From assembly GCF_034424625.1 (NCBI RefSeq), contig NZ_CP139976.1:310001-374000 (forward strand): a DNA stretch of 64,000 nt. The letters are read 5' to 3'. Below the pieces are notes generated by a model that was not told the origin of the DNA, searched no databases, and saw only the letters and a program-made list of their open reading frames with translations. This document shows positions 36,349-45,860 of this stretch, piece by piece. Source of the DNA: Janthinobacterium lividum (GTDB lineage: Bacteria; Pseudomonadota; Gammaproteobacteria; Burkholderiales; Burkholderiaceae_D). Position 1 is the first letter of the stretch. The number at the start of each line of letters is the position of its first letter. Made by a program: the position numbers and the translations under genes.

Positions 36349-36654
36349 TCAGACGCGCGTCGACAGGGCACGCAGCTCGGCGGCATTGCTTGGCGACACG
36401 CCATCCATCTTGCCCAGGGTGCGCTTCAAGGCTTGCGCTTCGCGCATCTGCTGGCGTGCCAGGCGCTCTTCGCGGCTCAGCTTGGGACGCACCAGCAGCA
36501 CCATGGCGCGGGCGATCCCCACCAGCAAAGGCTTGAACAGCAGGGCGAAGGCGCCCACGGCCACGATCACCAGCACGAGTTGCAGGGCATTCAGCAGGGA
36601 AATCTCCAGCACGGGTGCGGATACTGCGTACAGGGCGGAGGCGAAGGTAGACAT
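36349..36654 (-). CDS. hypothetical small membrane protein, 101 aa
   Basis: A family was not recognised. The N-terminal half is hydrophobic (about residues 15-50, two possible helices: ISLLNALQLVLVIVAVGAFALLF, in pieces) and the C-terminal half is basic and helical (RPKLSREERLARQQMREAQALKRTLGKMDG, in pieces), probably cytoplasmic. ATG 36654 has GGA about 6 bp upstream; a start at 36705 would extend it by 17 poorly supported residues. An intrinsic terminator follows directly. Confidence 0.6.
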   Translation of the reverse strand: MSTFASALYAVSAPVLEISLLNALQLVLVIVAVGAFALLFKPLLVGIARAMVLLVRPKLSREERLARQQMREAQALKRTLGKMDGVSPSNAAELRALSTRV

Positions 36655-36846
36655 AGTGTTCCAGTGCATTATAGAATTTGCCAGTACTATAGTGCAGTGC
36701 AACATATAAATCTAATTCCATTTCTTGATACCAATTATATGAATCATGAATGGAAAACTGTAATATTTTTTTACGAGTGAAAATATTCGTGCCCGGCGCG
36801 GTTTACACTCTTAAGTAATCAATTCAACTTTTATCTTGGGCTTTCC

Positions 36847-37827
36847 ATGAGTTTTCTGACGCTGGATCTGAACTTGCTGCGTGTTTTCGACGCCGTCATG
36901 ACGGAACAAAACCTGACGCGCGCAGCCGGCCACCTGGCGATGACGCAGCCGGCGGTATCGAACGCCATCAAACGCCTGCGCGAGAGCCTCGGTGACGAAT
37001 TGCTGATCCGCACGGCGTACGGCGTGAAACCCACGCCCCGCGCCGAAGCGCTGTGGCCATCCGTGCGCTCGGCCCTGGCCAGCCTGGAAGCGGCCGTCAC
37101 GCCGGAAACCTTCGACGTGTCGAAAACCCACGCCACCTTCCGCATGGCCATGGCCGATGCTACGGCCGCGTTCTGGCTGCCTTCGCTGATGCGCTCGATC
37201 GAACGGGAAGCGCCCGGCGTCAACGTGCGCATGATGCCGCTGACCACGCGTGAACCGCGCCCGATGCTGCTGCGCGGCGACATCGACCTGGCCGTGGGCT
37301 TCTTTCCCGGCGTGGCGGCGCAACTGTCGAGCGAAACGGGTTCGCCCATCCGCCATGAACGCCTGTATTCCGGCAAGTATGTGTGCGTGATGCGGCGCGG
37401 CCATCCGCTGGCAGACAAGGAATTGACCCTGGATAACTACTGCGCGGCGAACCATTTATTGGTGAGCTTTTCCGGCCGCGCGCATGGCTTGATCGACGAG
37501 GCGCTGTCGCAGATCCACCGCGAACGGCGCATCCTGTTAACGGTCAACCAGTTCTTTACCGCTGGGCGGGTCGTCGCCAATTCCGACCTGATCACGGTCT
37601 TGCCGCGCCACCTGATCGCCTCGACAGGCATGACGGAATCGCTGTTGTACAAGGATTTGCCATTGACCCTGCCAGCCGTCCACCTGGACATGCTGTGGCA
37701 CGAGCGCGACGCCCGCAGCCCCGCCCACAAATGGCTGCGCAACCACCTGGAAAGCATGAACACGCCCACCCTGCGCACGGCCACGGCGGCCGGTGGCGGC
37801 GTGGCGCCGAAGCCGCATATTGAATAA
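36847..37827 (+). CDS. LysR-family transcriptional regulator (NodD/LeuO-like)
   Basis: Regulator of 326 aa. The N-terminus LDLNLLRVFDAVMTEQNLTRAAGHLAMTQPAVSNAIKRLRE (in pieces LDLNLLRVFDAVMTEQNLT and MTQPAVSNAIKRLRE) is typical of the NodD/PA0477/LeuO-like subgroup, followed by a normal effector domain and an Ala/Gly-rich tail. The upstream 190 bp are AT-rich with nothing else recognised. The target is not evident: neighbours are a small membrane gene and a chemoreceptor, neither an obvious target. Confidence 0.85.
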   Translation: MSFLTLDLNLLRVFDAVMTEQNLTRAAGHLAMTQPAVSNAIKRLRESLGDELLIRTAYGVKPTPRAEALWPSVRSALASLEAAVTPETFDVSKTHATFRMAMADATAAFWLPSLMRSIEREAPGVNVRMMPLTTREPRPMLLRGDIDLAVGFFPGVAAQLSSETGSPIRHERLYSGKYVCVMRRGHPLADKELTLDNYCAANHLLVSFSGRAHGLIDEALSQIHRERRILLTVNQFFTAGRVVANSDLITVLPRHLIASTGMTESLLYKDLPLTLPAVHLDMLWHERDARSPAHKWLRNHLESMNTPTLRTATAAGGGVAPKPHIE

Positions 37828-37842
37828 GTGCTCTGCCGGCAC

Positions 37843-37878
37843 AAAAAAACGCCTGATGAAATATCAGGCGTTTTTTTT
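37843..37878. terminator. bidirectional intrinsic terminator
   Basis: Stem CGCCTGAT / ATCAGGCG with a 5-base loop (GAAAT), extended by A-T pairs (A-run 37843-37849, T-run 37871-37878), so it has a T-run in both directions. It ends the LysR gene and the convergent chemoreceptor gene, whose stop codon overlaps the T-run. Confidence 0.88.
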
Positions 37879-39436
37879 ATGCGTGACTGCTGGAGCGGTA
37901 ACCGATTCTGAAACCGCCCCAGTGCTTGCCATCAACGTGGATGGGCACGGATAAATCGTGCATGACTTCGCCCGTGTCGCGTTTATAGGTCTGCAACAGG
38001 AACGCCCGGGTGTTGCTGCCGCAGCGTTTGCCCGTGCGGTCGCTGAAGATGCGTTTGGTGCGGTTATTCACGATATCCGTGGCGTAGTCGCCCGTCAGCG
38101 GCTGGGAAAACTTCTTGTTGTGCGTCGGGAAATATCCATTGTTGTCAACGGCACCCGCGTAGGCCAGGTGCGGCAGGGCGGCCAGCACGCCTTCCTGCAC
38201 ATCCGGCAGCACTTTGTCCGTAAACGCGTCGAACTTCGTGTTGTGCTTGGGCGGATTGGTATTCGGGATGGGGCGGTAGTGGCGGTCGAACAGGGCTTCG
38301 CGCGTGATGCGCCCCGACGCGATGGCTTGCTCGAAGAGTTTGCCCACGTCGCGCGCGGCGCGCTGGGCCGCCTCGCGGATCTCGTCGTGCGGCGTGGCCA
38401 CGCTCGATTCACCGAGGGCGCCGGCGATCACTTCGGCCCGCTCGGCCAGGGCCATGGCCGACTGCGTGGCGCGCGGCAATTCGGCGTTCGTCGACAGCAT
38501 GCTGTCGCGGATTTGCAGGATGGCATCGGCGATCACTTGCGTCGTGTCGACGTGTTCGCGCGAGGCGCGGGCGATTTGCCCGATCTCGTCTTCCGACACG
38601 CCCGACGATTCCTCGATATGGCTGAGCGATGCATGCACGCTTTCCACATTGCGCGCCGCTTCCGTGACGCCGGCCGCCAGCGAACTCATGCCACGCGCAG
38701 CTTTTTCCGACTGTTCATTGATTTCGCGCACCATCACGCTGATTTCATCGGAGGCTTCCTTGGTGCGCTGCGCCAGTTGCCGCACTTCCCCGGCCACCAC
38801 GGCAAAACCGCGTCCATGTTCGCCGGCACGCGCCGCCTCGATGGCGGCGTTCAGCGCCAGCAAGTTGGTGCGCGCGGAAATATCGGAAATGGCTTCCGTG
38901 AAACCTGTGATGCGTTTGGATTTTTCCTGCAAACTCAGCATGGTACTGGAAGCGCCTTGCGCTTCTTCGCGTGCCTTATTGATGCGCTGCAAGCCCTGGT
39001 CCACTTCGGCGCGCGCCGCCACGCTTTCCACGCGCACGCCGGCGGCCACCTTGGCTGCCCGCTCCGCATTGGCGGCGATCTTTTCCGTCATGGCGGCATT
39101 TTGTACGGAACTGTCGGCGATGTCGCTGGCCGTGCGCACATCGAGTTCCACCTTCTGTTTGACGGAATCGACAAAATACGAGGTTTCCGCCGCGCCGATC
39201 ATGATGGCGTCGATGGCGTTGCCCACCGTGTCGGCGAACTGATGCAAGCCTGGCTCGCCGCGCGCACGGCCGGCAAACGCCAGCAGCGCGGCGCCGATGG
39301 CGGCGGCCACGCAGGCGATCAGATACGGATGTTCGCCGCCCGAGAGCAGCAGCAGATAGGCCAGGCAACAGGCCACGGCCATGGCCAGGATCGTGAATAC
39401 AAAGAAACGCACCAGCTGATGCTGCAACTGCTTCAT
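37877..39436 (-). CDS. chemoreceptor with C-terminal cytoplasmic sensor domain
   Basis: Methyl-accepting-type protein of 519 aa with an unusual layout. Two hydrophobic helices near the N-terminus (about 10-50) anchor it, with almost no periplasmic loop. The signalling coiled coil (about 100-340) has the hairpin tip [19 protein letters not shown] and [15 protein letters not shown]. After it, about 140 residues ([18 protein letters not shown], then [39 protein letters not shown]) form a globular Cache/PAS-like domain. There is no HAMP domain and no CheR docking pentapeptide. ATG 39436 has GGGGGA upstream. It probably senses a cytoplasmic signal. Confidence 0.85.
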   Translation of the reverse strand: MKQLQHQLVRFFVFTILAMAVACCLAYLLLLSGGEHPYLIACVAAAIGAALLAFAGRARGEPGLHQFADTVGNAIDAIMIGAAETSYFVDSVKQKVELDVRTASDIADSSVQNAAMTEKIAANAERAAKVAAGVRVESVAARAEVDQGLQRINKAREEAQGASSTMLSLQEKSKRITGFTEAISDISARTNLLALNAAIEAARAGEHGRGFAVVAGEVRQLAQRTKEASDEISVMVREINEQSEKAARGMSSLAAGVTEAARNVESVHASLSHIEESSGVSEDEIGQIARASREHVDTTQVIADAILQIRDSMLSTNAELPRATQSAMALAERAEVIAGALGESSVATPHDEIREAAQRAARDVGKLFEQAIASGRITREALFDRHYRPIPNTNPPKHNTKFDAFTDKVLPDVQEGVLAALPHLAYAGAVDNNGYFPTHNKKFSQPLTGDYATDIVNNRTKRIFSDRTGKRCGSNTRAFLLQTYKRDTGEVMHDLSVPIHVDGKHWGGFRIGYRSSSHA

Positions 39437-39640
39437 TTGTCCCCCGCTGCGCGAACCCGTCACGTCCCGTTGAGGGGACGTGCCGTAACCGTATGCGGGT
39501 GGGCACGATTGCCCACCTTGCACCCTGAACGTAACGTCTGCGCGGCGTTTCAGGCGGCTACCGGGTAGCAGAATTGTAGTTCTACCCTACAACATTTGTA
39601 CCGATAGCTCAATCAGAAAAGTAGGGCGGCTACACCAAGG

Positions 39641-40096
39641 TCACTTAATTGGCAATTTGGTGGTGTTTTTGACCTCTTCCATGACGGCATAAGTGTGGGT
39701 TTCCCGCACACCTTTCTGCAACAGCGTCTTGCCCAGGAATTCGCGGTAGGCGGCCATATCCTTGACGCGCGCCTTGACCAGGTAATCGAAACCGCCGGCC
39801 ACCATATGACATTCCAGTACCTCTGGAATGATTTGTACGCTATGCTTGAAGGCATCGAACACTTCCGGTGTCGTGCGATCAAGCACGACTTCGATGAACA
39901 CCAGCAGCGATACGTCGAGCAGCTGCGGGTTCAACTGGGCCGTATAGCCCATGATGTAACCGGATTCGTGCAACTTGCGCACGCGCTCCAGGCAGGCCGC
40001 CGGCGACAGGTTCACGCGCGCGGCCAGCTCCACATTGCTGATGCGTCCATCGCTCTGCAATTCCATCAAGATTTTCTTACTGATCTTGTCCAGCAT
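39641..40096 (-). CDS. Lrp/AsnC family regulator, probable putA activator
   Basis: Regulator of 151 aa: LDKISKKILMELQSDGRISNVELAARVNLSPAACLERVRKL (in pieces) is the helix-turn-helix and the rest is the RAM domain (ECHMVAGGFDYLVKARVKDM). It is divergent from putA with 206 bp between, across an AT-rich palindrome. In several proteobacteria an Lrp-type protein (PutR/BkdR-like) activates proline catabolism, and PutA here lacks its own DNA-binding domain, so this is the likely regulator (inference). ATG 40096 was chosen; a TTG at 40111 would add five residues. Confidence 0.87.
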   Translation of the reverse strand: MLDKISKKILMELQSDGRISNVELAARVNLSPAACLERVRKLHESGYIMGYTAQLNPQLLDVSLLVFIEVVLDRTTPEVFDAFKHSVQIIPEVLECHMVAGGFDYLVKARVKDMAAYREFLGKTLLQKGVRETHTYAVMEEVKNTTKLPIK

Positions 40097-40107
40097 TCCT
40101 ATCACCC

Positions 40108-40126
40108 CCAAATTAATATTATTTGG
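40108..40126. promoter_or_regulatory. palindrome between lrp-type gene and putA
   Basis: Nineteen bases, CCAAAT-TAATATT-ATTTGG, with perfect 6-bp arms, 12 bp upstream of the Lrp-type ATG. It fits an AT-rich Lrp-type site. putA starts 176 bp to the right, so more sites may lie in the AT-rich region 40127-40260. Confidence 0.5.
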
Positions 40127-40302
40127 TTAAATTGTCGCATCAAAAACTATCTATTGCTAGTCCCCTGTATTACCAGAATTAATCCATAAGAATCCCCTTT
40201 ACAATCGAATCATCTTAACGTCCGACTTTCTGTATTTTTTTGCACCAAAAAAGAGCAAGAATTACGTCAGTTTTCGTCCCTTTTTCCTTGTAAAGAGCAC
40301 CT

Positions 40303-43300
40303 ATGCACCCTGCAGGCCCCTCGGCTTTTACCCCGATTCCTTTTGCTGCGTTCCAGGCAGAAATCCTGCCCGAAGCGACACCACAACGCGCCGCCATCAC
40401 CTCCGCCTATAGGCGCGATGAGGTTTCCGCCGTGCAGTGGCTGTTGCAACAAGTGCGCCCCAGCAGCACCGAAACGACAGCCGAAGGACAAGCGCTGGCG
40501 CACCGCCTAGTCTCGAACGTGCGCCAAAAACGCACACGCGCATCGGGCGTCGATGCACTGATGCACGAGTTCTCGCTATCGTCGGAAGAAGGCGTTGCAT
40601 TGATGTGTCTGGCTGAAGCGCTGTTGCGTATACCCGACAGTCAAACGGCCGATCGCCTGATCGCCGACAAAATCAGCAAGGGCGACTGGAAGAAGCACCT
40701 GGGTGAATCGCCATCGCTGTTCGTCAATGCCGCCACCTGGGGCTTGCTGATTACGGGCAAACTGGTCAGCACCAGCAGCGAATCGGGCCTCGGTTCGGCC
40801 ATGAGCAAGCTCATCGCCAAAGGCGGCGAACCGCTGATCCGCAAGGGCGTCGACCTGGCCATGCGCATGCTGGGCAACCAGTTCGTGACGGGCCAGACCA
40901 TCGAGGAAGCGTTGAAGAACAGCCGCGAGAATGAAACGCGCGGCTACCGCTACTCGTACGACATGCTGGGCGAGGCGGCCCTGACGCAACAGGACGCGGC
41001 CAGCTACTACGCCTCGTACGAAACGGCGATCCATGCCATCGGCAAGGCGTCGAACGGGCGCGGCATCAAGAACGGCCCCGGCATTTCCGTGAAACTGTCG
41101 GCCCTGCACGCGCGCTACAGCCGCGCCCAGCGTGCCCGTGTCATGGAAGAATTGCTGCCAAAAGTCAAAGCGTTGCTGTTGCTGGCAAAACAGTACAACA
41201 TCGGCTTCAACATCGATGCGGAAGAAACGGACCGCCTGGAACTGTCGCTCGACCTGATGGAAGCACTTGCCTTTGATACCGATTTGGCCGGCTTCGACGG
41301 CATCGGCTATGTGGTGCAGGCGTATCAGAAGCGCTGCCCGTTCGCCATCGATTACCTGATCGACCTGGCGCACCGCAGCGGCCGCAAGTTCATGGTGCGC
41401 CTGGTGAAGGGTGCGTATTGGGATGCGGAAATCAAACGCGCGCAAGTCGATGGCCAGGAAGGCTATCCCGTCTACACGCGCAAGGTCTACACGGACGTCT
41501 CTTACCTCGTGTGTGCGCAAAAACTGCTGGCCGCCAGCAGCCTGATCTATCCACAATTTGCCACCCACAACGCGCAAACCCTGTCGACCATTTATACCTG
41601 GGCGAAACGCGACGGCATCACCGACTACGAATTCCAGTGCCTGCACGGCATGGGCGAGACCCTGTACGACCAGGTCGTCGGCCCCGACAATCTGGACAAG
41701 CCGTGTCGCATCTACGCGCCCGTCGGTTCGCATGAAACCCTGCTGGCCTACCTGGTGCGCCGCCTGCTGGAAAACGGCGCCAACTCGTCGTTCGTCAACC
41801 AGATCGTCGACGAAAACGTGGCCATCGATAGCCTGATCCGCGATCCCCTGGAACAGGCGCGCCTGCAGGGCGGCTTGCCGCACCCGTCGATTCCGCTGCC
41901 GCTGGACATGTTTGGCAGTGAACGCAAGAACTCGGCCGGCCTGGACCTGTCGAATGAAGACACCTTGCGTACCCTGGCCACCGGCCTGGCGCAGCAACAG
42001 TCATGGCAGGCAGCGCCGCTGATCGATGGCGCCGTCAGCCTGAATGGCCCCACGCACATGCTGCACAACCCGGCCCAGCATGACGATGTCGTGGGCAAGG
42101 TCATGGAAGCCGGTCCAGCCGACGTGGAAACGGCCCTGGCCAGCGCCAGCGCGTATGCCATGGATTGGCAAACGACAGAGCCATCGATCCGCGCGCAAGC
42201 TTTGCAGCGTGCGGCCGACCTGTTCGAAGAGCACCACATCGAGCTGATGGCCCTGGCCGTGCGCGAAGCGGGCAAGTCCCTGCCGAATGCGATCGCGGAA
42301 ATCCGCGAAGCCGTCGACTTCCTGCGCTACTACGCGGCGCAGGTGGAACACGCGCCGAACACCCTGGCGCTGGGTCCCGTCACCTGCATCAGTCCGTGGA
42401 ACTTCCCGCTGGCCATCTTTACGGGCCAGCTGGCCGCCGCCCTGGCCGCAGGCAACGTGGTGCTGGCCAAGCCGGCCGAGCAGACGCCGCTGATCGCCCA
42501 CCGCGCCGTGCAATTGCTGCATGCGGCGGGTGTGCCACGGGGCGCGCTGCAATTCTTGCCCGGCAGCGGCGAAGTCGTTGGTGCCGGCCTGTGCAACGAC
42601 ACGCGCGTGAAAGGCGTGATTTTCACGGGTTCGACGGAAGTGGCGCAATTGATCAATCGCAACCTGGCCGCCCGTGCCGTGGCCGAAGGCATCGACATCC
42701 CCCTGATCGCCGAAACGGGTGGCCAGAACGCCCTGATCGTCGATTCGTCCGCCTTGCCGGAGCAAGTGGTGCAGGACGTGATGTCGTCCGCTTTCGACAG
42801 CGCCGGCCAGCGCTGCTCGGCCTTGCGCGTGCTGTTCCTGCAAACGGAAATCGCCGACAAGACCATCCATATGCTCAAGGGCGCCATGCAGGAATTGCGC
42901 GTTGGCAATCCTGACCGCCTGGCGACCGATATCGGTCCCGTCATCGATGCGGAAGCGCAAGGTAATCTGCTGGCGCACATCAACAAGATGAAAACCATGG
43001 CCATCGACCATTATTCGCTCGATTTGCCGACCGTCAAAGGCACGTTTGTCGCCCCGACGGTGCTGGAAATCAAGTCGCTGGCGCAATTGACGCAGGAAGT
43101 CTTCGGCCCCGTGCTGCATGTGATCCGCTACAAGCGGGCCGACTTGCCGCAACTGGTGCAATCGATCAACGACAGCGGTTACGGTTTGACCCTGGGCATT
43201 CATACGCGCATCGATGAAACCATCGATTTCATCACCAAGCGCGCGCATGTGGGCAATATTTATGTGAACCGCAACATCGTCGGCGCCGTCGTCGGCGTGC

Positions 43301-43956
43301 AACCGTTCGGCGGCGAAGGCAAATCGGGCACGGGACCGAAAGCCGGTGGTCCCCTGTACCTGAAACGCCTGCAGCGCAATGCGCCGGCCGGCGCGCAGCA
43401 CCAGCGCCAGGCGCCACCGGCCCTGGATGCGCTGACCGTCTGGGCGAAGATGCATGGCCACGACAAGGTTGGGCAACTGGCACAGGACTATGCGCGCACC
43501 ACCTTGCTGGGCAGCACCACCGTCTTGCCAGGCCCGACCGGCGAGCGCAATACCCTGAGCTTTGCCGCGCGGGGCACGATTCTGTGCGCGGCGGCAACGT
43601 CCGGTACGCTGATGAACCAGCTGGCCGCCGTGCTGGCCACCGGTAACCAGGCCCTCGTGCTGGCGCAAGCGCCGGATCTGATTCCCGGCGACTTGCCGGC
43701 CGCGCTGAAGGACCGCATCCAGGTCGTCAGCAGCCTGGAGTCGGTCAAGCATGATTTCCAGATCGCCATGATCGAACCGAGTCTCGATGGCCAGCTCAAA
43801 CCGCTGCTGGCGGCACGGGAAGGGGCCCTGGTGGCCGCCATCGCCACCACGCAGGAGGGTGCCATCCCCCTGTGGCGCCTGGTCGCTGAGCGGGCGCTGT
43901 GCGTGAATACGACGGCAGCAGGTGGAAATGCCAGCTTGATGATGTTAAGTGTCTAA
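40303..43956 (+). CDS. putA: bifunctional proline dehydrogenase / L-glutamate gamma-semialdehyde dehydrogenase
   Basis: Enzyme of 1217 aa that oxidises proline to glutamate in two steps, passing electrons from FAD to quinone. The proline dehydrogenase barrel (about 150-480) has FNIDAEETDRLELSLDL, KFMVRLVKGAYWDAEI and LACQ-like QFATHNAQT; the aldehyde dehydrogenase (about 560-1020) has PWNFPLAIFTGQ, ETGGQNA and the catalytic Cys838 in QRCSALR. A C-terminal extra domain (about 1020-1217) is typical of type B PutA. The N-terminal ribbon-helix-helix repressor segment of the Escherichia coli protein (1320 aa) is missing, so this enzyme cannot self-repress. Divergent from the Lrp-type gene. Confidence 0.96.
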   Translation: MHPAGPSAFTPIPFAAFQAEILPEATPQRAAITSAYRRDEVSAVQWLLQQVRPSSTETTAEGQALAHRLVSNVRQKRTRASGVDALMHEFSLSSEEGVALMCLAEALLRIPDSQTADRLIADKISKGDWKKHLGESPSLFVNAATWGLLITGKLVSTSSESGLGSAMSKLIAKGGEPLIRKGVDLAMRMLGNQFVTGQTIEEALKNSRENETRGYRYSYDMLGEAALTQQDAASYYASYETAIHAIGKASNGRGIKNGPGISVKLSALHARYSRAQRARVMEELLPKVKALLLLAKQYNIGFNIDAEETDRLELSLDLMEALAFDTDLAGFDGIGYVVQAYQKRCPFAIDYLIDLAHRSGRKFMVRLVKGAYWDAEIKRAQVDGQEGYPVYTRKVYTDVSYLVCAQKLLAASSLIYPQFATHNAQTLSTIYTWAKRDGITDYEFQCLHGMGETLYDQVVGPDNLDKPCRIYAPVGSHETLLAYLVRRLLENGANSSFVNQIVDENVAIDSLIRDPLEQARLQGGLPHPSIPLPLDMFGSERKNSAGLDLSNEDTLRTLATGLAQQQSWQAAPLIDGAVSLNGPTHMLHNPAQHDDVVGKVMEAGPADVETALASASAYAMDWQTTEPSIRAQALQRAADLFEEHHIELMALAVREAGKSLPNAIAEIREAVDFLRYYAAQVEHAPNTLALGPVTCISPWNFPLAIFTGQLAAALAAGNVVLAKPAEQTPLIAHRAVQLLHAAGVPRGALQFLPGSGEVVGAGLCNDTRVKGVIFTGSTEVAQLINRNLAARAVAEGIDIPLIAETGGQNALIVDSSALPEQVVQDVMSSAFDSAGQRCSALRVLFLQTEIADKTIHMLKGAMQELRVGNPDRLATDIGPVIDAEAQGNLLAHINKMKTMAIDHYSLDLPTVKGTFVAPTVLEIKSLAQLTQEVFGPVLHVIRYKRADLPQLVQSINDSGYGLTLGIHTRIDETIDFITKRAHVGNIYVNRNIVGAVVGVQPFGGEGKSGTGPKAGGPLYLKRLQRNAPAGAQHQRQAPPALDALTVWAKMHGHDKVGQLAQDYARTTLLGSTTVLPGPTGERNTLSFAARGTILCAAATSGTLMNQLAAVLATGNQALVLAQAPDLIPGDLPAALKDRIQVVSSLESVKHDFQIAMIEPSLDGQLKPLLAAREGALVAAIATTQEGAIPLWRLVAERALCVNTTAAGGNASLMMLSV

Positions 43957-43980
43957 ATTTTAGGCAGACAGTTAACGCGG

Positions 43981-44012
43981 AAGGGCAGAACCAGTGGTTC
44001 TGCCCTTTTTTT
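43981..44012 (+). terminator. intrinsic terminator of putA
   Basis: Eleven-bp stem AAGGGCAGAAC / GTTCTGCCCTT with a 5-base loop, followed by a T-run (TTTTTTT overlapping the stem end), 25 bp after the putA stop and before the convergent mtnN gene. Confidence 0.88.
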
Positions 44013-44031
44013 ATGCACGCTAGCTGAAAAA

Positions 44032-44808
44032 TCAGCCAGCCAGGCGCTGGCACAATTGCTGGATCACCGTCAACGCATACGGCGAGGCGACGGTCTGCAC
44101 AAAACGCATGAAGTCGACTGCCGCCTCTTCGTTGGCGTTGTCGGAAATGGTGCGCATGACGGTAAACGGCACGCCCAGTTCAAAACACACTTGCGCCACG
44201 GCGGCGCCTTCCATTTCGACGGCCAGCAGGTCGGGGATATCTTCTTTCAGCTGGTTCACATGCACGGCGCTGCTGATGAACTGGTCACCGCTGGCGATCA
44301 GGCCACGGTGGACCTGTGCGTGCTGCAAGCCAAATTCCACGATATGCGCTGCCTTGAGCACGCTGGAGACATCGTCACGCAAGAAATCTTCGGCTGCACC
44401 AGCCAGTTGCGTGCTCAATTCCAGGTCCGTGGCAAAACGCTGCAAGCCTGTCAGCGGCACTTCGAAGCGGGGAAACAGGGGACGGGCGTCCATATCGTGC
44501 TGCAGCAGCGCTTCGGCCACCACGATATCACCCACTTTCACGCGTTTATCCCCACTGCCGGCCACGCCGGTGAAGACGATGTGGGTAACTCCGTACTTTT
44601 CCACAAGGATAGAAGCTGTCATGGCAGCGGCAACCTTGCCCAAACGCGACAGGACGCACACAGCGTCGATATTCCACAGGGTTCCCAGGGTGTAGTCGCG
44701 CATGCCGTGTGAACGCCTCTGGGGGCCTTGCATGGCTTCTACGAGCCCCTGCTGTTCTTCGTGCAAGGCACTGATGATGCCTAAACGCATTTTTTTGTGT
44801 GAATTCAT
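44032..44808 (-). CDS. mtnN: 5'-methylthioadenosine / S-adenosylhomocysteine nucleosidase
   Basis: Hydrolase of up to 258 aa that splits methylthioadenosine and S-adenosylhomocysteine to adenine plus the sugar part, recycling methionine-cycle products. It has the PNP/UDP phosphorylase fold: LGIISALHEEQQGL with the catalytic glutamate region, TGVAGSGDKRVKVGDIVVAE, AVEMEGAAVAQVC and the SDNAN catalytic aspartate segment. The start is ATG 44808 or, seven codons in, ATG 44790 (MRLGIISALHEE); neither has a good ribosome site. Its upstream side borders the DnaA-box repeat region. Confidence 0.9.
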   Translation of the reverse strand: MNSHKKMRLGIISALHEEQQGLVEAMQGPQRRSHGMRDYTLGTLWNIDAVCVLSRLGKVAAAMTASILVEKYGVTHIVFTGVAGSGDKRVKVGDIVVAEALLQHDMDARPLFPRFEVPLTGLQRFATDLELSTQLAGAAEDFLRDDVSSVLKAAHIVEFGLQHAQVHRGLIASGDQFISSAVHVNQLKEDIPDLLAVEMEGAAVAQVCFELGVPFTVMRTISDNANEEAAVDFMRFVQTVASPYALTVIQQLCQRLAG

Positions 44809-44920
44809 GCTGTTTTTACAGGTTTTGGGGATTGCAAAACGGTTTACACGGTGAAAACAGTCGTTTCGGCGACTTTTCCACCGTTCGCGTTTGTCTCTGT
44901 GTTTTAAATAAAGATGTATA

Positions 44921-45124
44921 CATAAAAATAGTAGTGATAGTAAACGGCCATTTTTTTGTGGATAAGTCGGTATACCGTATAAAAATCATCAACTTGGCGC
45001 TCAAAAAAGTAGGCGCACAAGCATTGTATCCAGCAAGGACTTGTTTGGGATAAAAATCGGGCTGTGGACAAAGATCGACTTTTCCCACATCTCATCCTGT
45101 GGATATGCAGGCACTTATCCACAG
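44921..45124 (+). repeat. origin-like module, copy 1
   Basis: Order: AT-rich lead; triplets TAG TAG TGA TAG TAA (44929-44943); 13-bp spacer with a T-run; DnaA box TGTGGATAA (44957-44965) followed by GTC; then TGTGGATAT at 45098-45106 facing TTATCCACA at 45115-45123. The middle shares CTTGGCG, TGTATC and TTTGGGATAAAAA blocks with copy 3. Confidence 0.85.
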
Positions 45125-45384
45125 TAGTGAGCAAAAATCATGGTTTTTCTTGCTGTAGTGGCATGGTTGACGTGCTTCGTCTGCCCTGATCCTTGCCTGG
45201 CAATCCAGGTTGAGCAACCACGAACGTTGTTCTTTCACAGACCTTCGCATCCAGGTGATTCCTGGAAGACGGTTTGGCAATGGGTCGTGATGTCGCCGTT
45301 GGCTTTTTTTTTGGACGGTTTTTGCCTGCTTTTTGAAAATATCCCCGGACTTCCGCTTTTTTTATCGGTTTACAATATATCTAT

Positions 45385-45588
45385 ATATAAAAATAGTAGT
45401 AATAGTAAACGCGTTTTTTTCTGTGGATAAGTCACTTTTTTTCAACAGGATCAACCGTTTACGCGCAAAATAAAGCGTGCATAATCGCTGTATCACGCGA
45501 GGAGCAAAATTGTATAAAATGCGGGCCTGCGCATAACTTCGTGTTTACTCACAAGTCATCCTGTGGATATCAAGTGACTTATCCACAA
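45385..45588 (+). repeat. origin-like module, copy 2
   Basis: Order: a very AT-rich lead from 45371 (TACAATATATCTATATATAA); triplets TAG TAG TAA TAG TAA (45394-45408), the cleanest of the three; 13-bp spacer ACGCG plus a T-run; DnaA box TGTGGATAA (45422-45430); TGTGGATAT at 45562-45570 facing TTATCCACA at 45579-45587. Confidence 0.87.
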
Positions 45589-45756
45589 TCGAAGCAAATT
45601 CCCCCTCTTTTCGACATCGAACGGCCTGTTAGCTGAGCGGCTGGTCAGGTCGGTTGACGTTCCCATTTTGCAAAACGGTTTGGCAGTGCTGTGCGCGTGA
45701 TGTTGACCGTCTCGGTTTTCGTCGCGCAGTTGTTGGCTCGAATTTTTTTTGTCAGC

Positions 45757-45780
45757 AAAGCCGCTCGCCGGCTTTTTTTT
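45757..45780 (+). terminator. terminator-like hairpin inside the origin-like region
   Basis: Stem AAAGCCG / CGGCTTT, loop CTCGC, followed by a T-run to 45780. No gene ends here, so it may stop an untranslated transcript or shield module 3 from transcription. A weaker GCC-GTT-GGC plus T-run lies at the matching place before module 2 (45295-45312). Confidence 0.55.
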
Positions 45781-45860
45781 GAAGACAAGCTTGCGAACCC
45801 TTTCAAAGACGAAGGGCAGGCAAAGCGCGCGTTGTCGGGTTTACCTTAACAAGTTCGTAT

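Noticed and set aside
42001..43752. 583-codon antisense frame within putA
   Set aside because: Shadow of putA; the plus strand has the aldehyde dehydrogenase motifs with the catalytic cysteine.
44799..45053. 84-codon open frame overlapping the mtnN start
   Set aside because: It begins antisense inside mtnN and spans module 1; composition is that of the AT-rich non-coding DNA.
45140..45430. 96-codon open frame in the origin-like region
   Set aside because: It runs through the repeat modules and the DnaA boxes, has low-complexity T-rich translation (Phe/Leu runs), no ribosome site and no recognisable family; copies 1 and 3 of the module do not keep it open.
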